Positions 51,725 to 61,621 of a stretch of 64,000 nucleotides of DNA are shown in pieces. The notes under the pieces are model-generated. The model made no database searches, was not told where the DNA came from, and saw only the letters and a program-made list of their open reading frames with translations. Within the stretch, counting starts at the first letter, position 1. Each line of letters begins with the position of its first letter. The stretch covers positions 1,550,001-1,614,000 of the forward strand of contig JAQFVV010006273.1 in NCBI GenBank assembly GCA_028023455.1, read 5' to 3'. The translations under genes were made by a program, and so were the position numbers. This DNA is from Epiperipatus broadwayi. Lineage: Eukaryota > Onychophora > Udeonychophora > Euonychophora > Peripatidae.

Positions 51725-51863
51725 GTTTTTGCTAAGTTTTTTTTTTTTTTAAATGTCATAGCATCGGCTGGGACGCGAACCCGCAACCCGGGCAACTGCC
51801 TGCAAGTGCAAGGCAGTCGCGCTGACCTCTCGACCACCAATGCAAGACAGTTTTTGCTAAGTT
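51725..51863 (-). mobile_element. tRNA-derived SINE or retroposed tRNA with 14-bp target-site duplication
   Basis: GTTTTTGCTAAGTT occurs at 51725-51738 and again at 51850-51863, a perfect 14-bp target-site duplication. Between them, on the minus strand, are TGTCTT, an 83-nt tRNA-like sequence (51843-51761), TATGACATTT and an A run. That is the layout of a Pol III retroposon inserted by LINE machinery. The tRNA-like part has a paired acceptor (GCATTGG with CCGATGC), a D arm (GTCG with CGAC), and A-box and B-box matches (TGGTCGAGAGGTCAGCG; GGTTCGCGTCC). Its anticodon arm is abnormal (CTGCC and GGCAG around an 11-base loop TTGCACTTGCA), and the T stem has two mismatches. It is unlikely to be a functional tRNA. 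Confidence 0.82.
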
Positions 51864-52580
51864 ACTAAAAATATAAGATACATTAAACCATTTCTATCAT
51901 TGTTTCTGAATCTGAAAAATGTTTATACAGGCTTATATTTATTTTCAATATTGTTATAGTATTGCTGTTCAAATCAGAAGTACTTGAAATTCTTGCCACA
52001 TAAGTAATATGATTTTTGTCATAATAATGCATATGGTTTTTCATCATATATCATTTATTTGTAGAAATATGTCATTCATTATTTCTACTAAAATTCTAAA
52101 AGTAATCATGCTCAGAAAAGTTTCCATATTGAGATTGGATAATTTCTACATTGTTACATGTTTTTAAGTCAAAATATTTTTTCGGCTCATTTTTTGCCAC
52201 ATTTTTTTTTATGTGGCATTCACTTTTTTTATAGCTATTTTTCTGTCTAAACAAAATGTTTTGTGATAGGGCATTCTGTGTTGTGCAAAAATTCTATAAA
52301 GACTATTTGTGTGTTTACAATGCCAATATTGTTGTCAATAACTTTTGGCCAAAACCTACTTCTTTATATCGACATGTGCATTAAAATCTCCAAGAAGAAA
52401 TGTTTTTTTAATAGTAAAAATACTATCCACCAAGGATTAAAAGTAAAAATACAATAAAGGATTAAAAAAACAACATTTTTCTCTATCTTTACACATAAAA
52501 GATAAAACATAATATAAAATTTATTTAGATATTTCTTATATATATTTTGTATTGGTAAACCTTTTTTTTTTTAAATATAC

Positions 52581-54654
52581 TATAACAATCTGGAGCAGGT
52601 AGACTTACGTAAACTGCACTACAGGGCGCCATCTAGGCATTTGAACCTAGAAAAATTTATAAAGTAGGCAGATACGTAAGTAAAAAAAAAAAAATTATTT
52701 TTTTTTTTTCTTGATTCCGGTCATTAACCCAAGTCACTAGCTCAGTGAGTAGCAGAGATAATAAAATATAAATTTTATATCTTAAATATAAGAGAATAAA
52801 AGCCACTGCCAGAAATTAACACATAAAAAATATTTATTTACGCACATATAAAATCATTCTAAATTCGAGGAATAGGTTTAACATTTTTTAGATTACTCTT
52901 TAATTGTACATTTACATAAATTTCAATGAGTTTAATATTTTATTTAGATGATCAAGTATGAATAGACTACATAGATTTGCATCTGAAAATAAAACAAATT
53001 CTATCCCTATTTAACCTTAGGCTAAAATTCGCAGTCAAACTGGCATCAATTCATCTGATACATTTATGTATTCAATGTAGCATGAAAATACAACAGCACA
53101 AATATACTATACTGTCAGGAATGGACATCTGAACAGTATAGTTAGAGAAAACATTGACTCTTGTCCATTACAGGAATATGACGTCTGTATAGCAAGAAGA
53201 ACAATAAAAGAAAAACTCCATAGGAAGGGACCGCGATCCTTTTTGCCGACTTACAATCCCATCCATAGGCAAAGGGTTGGTGCGGTGTATACAGCGATTC
53301 TGCATGTAGCGATACTCATACTACATCTACTAATTACACAAATATATCCAATCCATTGACCCAATTCAACAACGACACAAATAACCTAAGATTACCCTCC
53401 CCTAATATAACTTTACAAATCTATATAGCCATTCACGCCCGACTTAAATTTAACCTTTTTAATACGTTCGCACAAATGAATTTTATAAAATTTGTTTTAA
53501 AATGTTGAGTACAGATCAGCTGCACAGATTCCACGGTCAAAAACATTCCAAATTAAACACAACCGATCAAAATACAAAGTCATCGATAAACGTCACTTGC
53601 ATAGGGAATATACAAATCCCATTAGCATTCATCGTAAAATGCTTGCAGTGATATCGTTGACATATATTCTAATCGAATGTGAAAACCACAACATTATCAA
53701 CCGCTAACGAATCTATGCAACGTCTATACCCAACCTTAAATTTCCTCATTTAAAATTTAAACAATAAATATTAATACAAATAAATAATAAATGGAAATGA
53801 TTTTTTTATCAAACGCAAACATATATAAAATTACACATTATCAATTGAGTTGACACATAAGTCAGAGAAAAGTTCTTTTTATAAAATTTAAATTAACTTA
53901 TCAATCTTTAAAGTTCTTAATTAATATTATGATTTTAACAATTGTTCAGTTCTATTGCTTACAGTAGAAGAGTCCCTGTTCCCGTTGGCAATTCCCACGG
54001 AGACTTTCCTGGAAGACCGGTCTGATATTTTGGAGGTAGCATTAGCTGGTTCTGTTCTGGTATCACAGTCTTTGCATTTTTAAAATAAGTGAGTGAGGAC
54101 GACAAGTGCGTCTTGTCGCTCGACTCACCAAAATCAAGTTGGAAAAAACTGACTGGAACTCAATATTTTTTCTTTTTATAGTCCTCCTATGGATTCCATG
54201 AACAAAAATGTCACTGTTCTGTTTTTTCGTTATGGTCCGGGCCTTTATTTGCTTCCATTGGTCAAGCTAAAATCTCTTTCTTCTCTTATCTAACTTTTCA
54301 TCTGACTTTTTAATTAAACAGCTTTTAGATAATTAATAAACAATCATTTCCATTTATAGATTACAGGAATTAATTAATACCTGTTTTTATTTTAACTTAC
54401 GTTATTTTTTTATTAAAATATTTTTATATTTCAATCTTGTATTTTTTTATTAAAAAAAATACGTTCAAATACTTTTTTTTTTTGTTTATGAAAAAAATAT
54501 TTTTCAAGTTTAGCATCTGTGCGAATATATACGTTTAACAAACATTTTAATTTTAGCGTTTAGTTTTTTTTCTTTTTAATACACTTATTTTTATATGCGA
54601 ACTTAAAAGTTTTTATTTCAATTTAATGTAACGACATATTTATATATCGTTACA
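52581..54654 (-). mobile_element. LTR-like non-coding element, copy 2 (probable solo LTR)
   Basis: The second copy of the element at 42505-44412, in the same orientation and also in an RMND1 intron. On the minus strand the ends are TGTAACGATATATA and CCAGATTGTTATA. Flanks are ATAC and ATAT, compatible with a decayed 4-bp duplication. Shared blocks include the CTCF-like GGCGCCATCTAGG context, TTTGAACCTAGAAAAATTTA, GTAGGCAGATACGTAAGT and TTTTTGCCGACTTACAATCC. The 5' end on this strand carries an imperfect hairpin, TGTAACG...CGTTACA (54627-54654). Confidence 0.65.
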
Positions 54655-55634
54655 ATATATTTTTAAAAACAATATAGATTGTATATTAATTTTTCTTCAT
54701 CAACTTGTAAATATGAAACAAAGTATTTTTACATAATTTGTATAAGACTTAGCATAAAGTACATTTATAGATTATTACAGATATTTTTGGACTACTGAAA
54801 TGCCATGCTAGTTATGTTTGCAGATATAAATTTCTGTTACTATATGGATTTAATTCAAAAATTGGTTTCTCCAGCACTTACATGTGTGATAGAGTAAAAC
54901 AATGCATCAGTGTAAAAAAACCTTATCAGAGGTTCCTATTTGGAAAGTCTTGAGTATGCTTTATTTTATGTTTCAGTTGACATAAAAAACATACTTGATT
55001 TTATTATTTTTTATGAATAAAAGTTAAGAAAATTTATAAAATATTGTAAATATAAAAAATATTAATAAAAAAAAATCAATAAAATTTAATTATATTAAGA
55101 GGAAGAAGTATTTCTCTTGAAGAGCTTCCATGAACTTCATACTATTGACACTTATAAATAAGATTGGTCATGTTTTTTTAATAGGAAACTTCATATTTGT
55201 AGTTGAAAACTATTTGGTTTGGTAATACCTTCATTTAATCCTCTTAAAATTGATATTGTTTTGCCATATTTCATCACTGTATCTTTTGAACCTGATCAGG
55301 AACTTTTCTGTTCAAGCACAGAACAGTACTCCTATGGAAATAGAATAATAAAAAATATAGCTGATATTTAGTATGATTACTTTCTTAAGAATGTATGCTT
55401 AGACAAAATAATGGAAACACATATTACACTATTTTTTTTTTTTAAGAAATAGAACCCATGGAAATGGTATTCAATGTGTGCTTTAATTTAATTATGTTTA
55501 TTTCAACTGTATTATTTTATATGCTTACTTTATGACATCCATATTGCTTCTATCTTAGTTTATATCAACTAAATATTATAAATTTTTTGTTACTGCTTTT
55601 AATATAATTTCTGTTATGATTTTTTTTTTTTTAG

Positions 55635-55699
55635 TAAAACTTGCCATTTGGGAATCCTCTTTGGATACTTATGTTGATTCTATTGAATGGGTTTTAGAG
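55635..55699 (+). CDS. RMND1: RMND1 homologue, exon 7 (last one in the window)
   Basis: Encodes VKLAIWESSLDTYVDSIEWV and LE, continuing directly from exon 6 to give SNALALSVKLAIWESSLD, which is strongly typical of DUF155 proteins. The acceptor is a long T run with TTAG and the donor is GAG/GTATGT, phase 0. At this point 261 residues have been encoded. The family usually has well over a hundred more, including the C-terminal membrane anchor, so further exons must lie to the right of the window. Confidence 0.92.
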
Positions 55700-56959
55700 G
55701 TATGTAATTTTTGTGAATGAATGAATATTTTCTTAATGATACAAAGGTTCTTTAAAGCTAATGTTATTGTTTCTAAAATTGGAAATTTAGAATAAATTAT
55801 GTCAATGAGTGGGAAGTAGAGCTAATGCCAGATTATTTTGTGTCCTAAGAAAGGCCGACTAATAGACCTCTCCCCAATTCACCAATTTTGATTTTTAAGT
55901 TTAATATTTTATAGAGAAAATAAAAAGCATAAAATTAAATTTTTTGCAACAATGGCTATTTTATATAAAATTGTAACTTTTCAATATTATTACTATATCC
56001 AGTTTACCTAATAATAAGTTGGACCTGATGGTAAACAGTAACAAATTAGTATCAATGATGATTTAAGAGTTATTAATTGGTGATAGCATTTTGTTACTTA
56101 TCTATCAATTCTATTTTTAGGCAGAGAACATATACATTTAAATAGCATTTAGTGTAAAAGAAATTAATGTGTTATTAATTTTTAAAAGTTTTTATATGTA
56201 TTGTATTATAGTTATTATAATTGCTAAATTGTCTAAATTTTAATTGTAAATATTTAGTGGTAGCATTCTCACATATAAACACACATATACTATATTAACT
56301 TTATTGATTATCATTGCAGCATATTAAATTTATTTTGCATTTGTTTGAAAATGCAACTTTAAAAAAAAATTAAATATTTTTAAAATTGTTACTTTTGTAT
56401 TTATTCATAAATTGTAAATTTTGGTGTTGAATTTTATAGTAATATTCTCATAAAATTTACAACTAAAGTGATATATAAAAACTCTTAATACTAGTAGATC
56501 ATATCGCAAGCAATCAAAAAAGAAATCATTTAAATTTCATTTTTTACAACTATTCTGTAAAGATATCTGATATATATATTTTTTTAACATAGTAAATAAA
56601 GCATACTTGACAGCAAACTATTGCATGTTTATTAAAAATAACATTGATGAATTATAATTTTTAAGAGTAAATATATATAATTAATAATTTTTATATATAT
56701 ATACATGAACACATATATGTTGACAATTGCTTGCATAGATAGAATGCTGTTAAGTTTGCGTTTTTTTTATATAAAAACTAATCTTTTTTTATATATTGAA
56801 GAAATATTATTTTAAAATAATAAATGCACATATAAATTTTCAATGGAAACACATTAACTGTGCAATTGATGTTATGTATACACACTCATATATATTTATA
56901 TAGATTGCTTATTATGTTTTGCTTTTTTTTTTTGATAATAATATATAGTATTATTTTTT

Positions 56960-59900
56960 TGGTACTCTAACCCGACCTGCTATGTGGCCGCTAGAGACAC
57001 TGTTTCTGTGTTGGCACACAGAACATATAGGGTAGGGGCTTCGAACGCAGACGACACTTTTTCCTGCCGCTAGGTGGCGCTGTTTTTGAATATGCAAGGT
57101 GGTAGGAAACCAGAAAAGTGGATGGAATTAAAAAAAACAATTGAAAATGAAGAGCTTGAGGTATTAGCAGTAGTGGAAACACATTTAAGAGAAGAAGAAG
57201 AACCTATTTTGGAACAGTTGGTATGGCAGGGTATAAATAGAAAAGGAAAAGAAAAAAAGGGTGGTGGTATAGGTGTTATATCAAAAAAATATTTAAATAT
57301 TGTTAAATGTCAAGAACACTTGTGGTTTGAAATAAGGTTGGGTAGACAAGAATGGATGGTGGCTATAGTTTATATAGCTACTGGAGATAGTCAAATTATA
57401 TTGGAGTGGAATAGTAACATATACGAATGTTTAGTTAAGGATATACAAAGTTTTAAAGAAAAGGGGAAGAGAATAATGGTTATAGGGGATATGAATGGAC
57501 ATATTGAAGAAATTGATGATGTAGATAATAAAAATGGACAGCTTTTGAAGAATTTTTGTCAGAAAGTGAATTTGAGTATTGGAAATTTATTAAATATTTA
57601 TGAGGGACAATACACATGGTCCAGAAATAATATATTTCACACAATAGATTATGTATTGGTAGAGAAAGAGGGAATAAATAAAATACGTAAAATTAAGGTA
57701 TTTGATAATGAAGAAAAAGTATGCACCAGTGATCATAATTTCATTGTAATTGAAATGATTAGTAATGTGATGGAAAATAGAAATAAAAGTAGAAATAATA
57801 GTGAAAGATATGGATGGAGAGTAAATGATAAGAATAAGTTGGAAGAGTATAAAATACAAGTTGAAGAAATAATGGAAGAGTGGGTTGGGGATGAGTATAA
57901 GGATTGGTGTAAGGAAGTAGAAAAAGTTGCAAATAGGGTTTTAGGTGAGAATATTGAAAAGAATAAAAGTAATAAAAAAATTAAAATTAGTAAAAGTGTA
58001 AAAGAAAGGAAAGAAGCATGTAGAGAATATAAGTGTGCTATTAAGAATAAGGAAAGTGAAAAAGATATTAATGCTAAGTGGGAAAAGTACTTAGAAAAGA
58101 AGAAGTTGGCTAAAATAGATATTTATAGAGAGAGAATGAAATTGAATAGGAAATTGTTGGAGGATATTAATAAAAGTGGAAGAGATGGAAGTAAAAAATT
58201 TTGGAATTATATTAAAAGGAGAAATGTAGGGGAGAGAGAGTTAGTATTACTAGATGATGAGGGAACTGAGTGTAGTTCTAGAGAAGATTTAGAGAGAATC
58301 TTAAATAGTTATGTAATGAATATAGAAAAGATGTTAGATGTGAATGATAGAATATTAGAAAATATGAAAGAATATAGTAATGGGAATATTAGTTTTTCAG
58401 AAAATGAACTAAATGAGGTAGAGAAGAAATTGACAAGTGCGAAGGCAAGAGGTTTAGATGGATGGGCAGCAGAGATGGTAATGAATTTAGGATATAGGGC
58501 AAAAGTAAAGTTATTATCCTGTTTTAATAAAATGGCACAGAATAGAGTTTTCCCAAGTAGTTGGAGTAATACAAGAGTAAGGTTATTATTTAAAGGAAAG
58601 GGTAAGGATCATAGAAAGTTGAATAATTATAGACCGATAGCGGTAACATCAGTTTTATATAAAGTTTTCTCGTATATGGTGGCTAGTAAAGTTGTAAAAT
58701 GGATGGAAGGGAATAATGTAGTGGGTGAAATGCAAGGAGGTTTTAGATTAGATAGGCGTATAGGAGATAGTTTATTTGTAGTTACACAACTTATGGATAT
58801 GAGTAGGAATGCAGATAAACAGTTATATATGAGTTTTATAGATATAGAGAAGGCATATGATAGAGTAAATAGAAATAGATTATGGATAAGTTTAGCAAAT
58901 TTGGGAATGGATGAAGCTTTAATAGATATTATTAAGAAATTATATGAAAATAATTATTATATATATCAATTAGAGAATATAGAATCAATTAAAGTTAAAA
59001 ATGGTGTGGGACTAAGGCAAGGATGCCCTATGTCACCTATTTTGTTTGTGTTGTATTTGAGTGAAATGGAAAGAGCAATAGAAAGATTAGGAAGAGGGAT
59101 AGAGATACCGTTAATAGGTAGTAAGGGAGTATATATTTTGTCAGGTCTTTTTTTTGCAGATGATATATTTTTGTGTGCAGAAAAAAAGAGAAGATATGGA
59201 AGTTATGTTGAGGACATGTGCAAGGGTGGGTAAAGAGATGGGGATTAAATTTAGTGAAGAAAAATCAAATATAATGATGGTTAATACTGAGGAAAGAGAA
59301 GATGTAGAATTTTTATTGGGAGATATTAAGTTAAGTGTGGTGAATAGATATAGTTATTTGGGAATTATTTTAAGTAATCAGAAAAATTATTTGGATGAAT
59401 GGGAGAAAAAATTGATAAATGAAGCAAAGAAAAGAAAGGGATTGATAAAGAAATTAACAGTATTTTCATATAATAAATATGATGTAGCTAGAATTATATG
59501 GAAAGGAGTTGCAGTAGCAGGGTTAACATATGGTAATGATGCATTATATGTTAGTAAAAAGATATTAGATTATTTAGAAAAAGCTCAAAGGGAAGTAGGA
59601 AGACATGCATTGGATGCAGAAGTATGGACAGCAAGGGAGGCAATTCAAGGAGAAATGGGATGGTCAAGTTTTCATATGAGAGATGCAAAAAGTAAAATGA
59701 AAATGTTTGGTAGATTGCAGTTTATGGATAATAAAAGAATAGCTAAAATAGTATTTAATTGGGTTATGAGTAAAGGGCAGGTAACAAGATGGGTGAGAAA
59801 GGTAATGCGGTATGCAAAAGATTTGGATAAAGAATTTATATCAGTATATTTGTACAAAAGATGGGATGATTGTGTTAAGAGGATTATTGAGTGTTATAGT

Positions 59901-60730
59901 AGTAAGGAATGGGATAAAAGAATAAATTTATTAATAAAGACTAGGGAGTTAGAGAGATGGAGAAATAGTATGGAGAGTAAAAAGAGTTTAAATATATATA
60001 GAAATAAACAGAATATTAGGTGTGAGTTAATATATGATAATAGTAAGGAAAGTAGTTTATTGTTTAAGGCTCGAACGGGATCTTTAGCTACAAAAGAATA
60101 TACATGTAAATGGAAAAATATGGGTGATTTATTTTGTAAATTATGTAAGGAAGGAATTGAAAATATTAGGCATTTGTTAATTGAATGTAAATGTTTGAAA
60201 ACAGAAAGGGTACATATAATGAAGTTGTGGAAAAATAAATATGAAAAGAGTGATTATACAGAAAGTGAATTATTGGTTTTTATGCTGGGTTTGGGAAAAG
60301 ATAAGGGGGATTTAGATATAAAGGTTATAGAGTTGACAAAAATTATGTTGTGGAAATGGGATAGAGCAGATTATGGGTAAATTTAGAGTGGGGAATGTAA
60401 AAGAAAGTGGCTAACAGGTTTATCTGGGCATAATTGCTGAGATATTCTTGACTTCGTTTAAGGAGAAGCCATAATACATCACATCACAGGAACCTAGCTG
60501 GCAGCTTACATCGTCTGCTACCAAGAACCTAGGTGGCGCTGATTGCCGTAAACACATCTAGCTTATGTGTCGTCTGCTATCAGAAACTACCAAGATTCTA
60601 GCCCATTACGCGGCGCTGATTCTCCACGTTACACACGGTAAAAACAGCAACATCTAAATGCCTCCTTGCTAGCGTTTATGAACATAGTACTTGAAACATT
60701 CAGGGCCTATAATGTACAGGGGTGAATAAT
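56960..60730 (+). mobile_element. Near-intact single-ORF LINE with its UTRs
   Basis: The borders are set by composition: G+C rises sharply at about 56960 and falls after about 60720. The single large reading frame encodes an apurinic-type endonuclease and a reverse transcriptase. The 5' leader holds CAGACGACAC and then CCGCTAGGTGGCGCTG. The 3' UTR holds two diverged modules, each running from TCGTCTGCTA to GGCGCTGATT (60510-60543 and 60571-60622), and the 13-mer CTAGGTGGCGCTG again at 60529-60541. I found neither a poly-A tail nor a target-site duplication, so the exact ends are not known. Confidence 0.7.
57092..60380 (+). pseudogene. LINE endonuclease-reverse transcriptase, one frameshift from intact
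   Basis: Starts at ATG 57092 (MQGGRKPEKWMELK) after an in-frame TAG at 57071, and ends at TAA 60378-60380, about 1,095 codons. Endonuclease motifs in order: VVETHL (about residue 27), GDMNGHI (131), IDYVLV (184) and TSDHNFIVIEM (212). Reverse transcriptase: NNYRPIAVTSVLYKVFS, GEMQGGFR, FIDIEKAYDRV (about 581), RQGCPMSPILFVLYL (about 641) and the catalytic FADD (about 688). The C-terminus has a CX2CX8HX4C zinc-finger-like motif (CKLCKEGIENIRHLLIEC), as in I, Jockey and R1-type clades but not usually RTE. The frame breaks in a run of seven A at 59181-59187, a few codons after FADD; everything downstream is open in the +1 frame. No other stop interrupts it. The clade is not certain. Confidence 0.88.
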
Positions 60731-61621
60731 TTATAAATCATAGCTATTTAAATATACGGTCAAACGTAATAGTTTTACATTCTATTTCACCATTTCATGA
60801 ATTGATGTATTTTTAAATTATGACTCTGTAAAAAGCGATCTGTTTTTTTAATTATTTACTCTAAAAGTGGGTTTTTTTTGTAAATAAAACAAAAGGTAAT
60901 TTTTACGACAATCTAAAAATCGGTCTGTGTTTTTTTTTTTTTAAAGAAAAAAAGCTATTTTTTTTTTCCTACGACAGTATTTCTTTCAAAACTGTATTAT
61001 TTTAAAAGATTATTGTTTGTAAAACTTTTTTTTTTACACTTTCAATTAATATTTTCAATAAATTTTAAAATAATACAAATTATATTTCGGTTTATAGATT
61101 ACTATTTCGAAAAATAAAGTGTTATTTGCGTGCTGGGTATACCGCGTGCTTGTTACTCACAAGCAATAATTCTAAGATCTGTTTATCAAAACTTCCTTTC
61201 ACTGTAATATTCAAGGCATAAATATTAATTGAAATTGTATTTAAAATTTTAGAATCATTTTAATAACTAAAAATGTCATATACTCACAAGGAAATTTCAA
61301 AATTATAGGTTTAATAAGTACCGTATGAGAAAAATAAGATATTATACAGAGTCAGAAAAAAAAGATTTAGAGCAAAATATATATACATTTAATATCTTTA
61401 TTGATGGTTGGAATTTAAAAAGTTTCTTTCAAAACTGATGCTCATGTTAGGCTTGTATACTGTTAAAATTAAAACTATTAGTCCTCATAAATAATTTGGA
61501 AGACATTGCCTGTCAAAATTGGATGATCATTGAAAATTATATATGATCTTAATAGCCTAAAATTCAGAAGCCTGATAGTACTGTCTTTGCCAGTGCACTG
61601 TTTCTTTCTTTCATTATTGAT
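60731..61621. other. AT-rich sequence between the two LINEs
   Basis: The first part may still belong to the 3' UTR of the upstream LINE. It holds runs of T, a less AT-rich patch near 61120-61160 (GTGCTGGGTATACCGCGTGC), and no gene that I can support. Confidence 0.35.

Larger units (their letters stand above)
51495..55634 (+). other. RMND1 intron 6
   Basis: Contains a tRNA-derived SINE (51739-51849) and the second LTR-like element (52581-54654). The rest (51870-52575, 54660-55630) is AT-rich without a supported feature. Confidence 0.75.

Noticed and set aside
51761-51843. A functional tRNA gene on the minus strand
   Set aside because: The anticodon loop would have 11 bases, the T stem has two mismatches, and the sequence sits between a perfect target-site duplication with an A tail, so it is a retroposon.
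59154-59233. Programmed frameshift joining two overlapping LINE frames
   Set aside because: The break falls a few codons after the catalytic FADD within the RT domain, in a plain 7-A run. No known LINE splits its RT there, so a simple indel is more likely.
57590-59857. Minus-strand open frames within the near-intact LINE
   Set aside because: They are antisense shadows of the purine-rich LINE coding strand.
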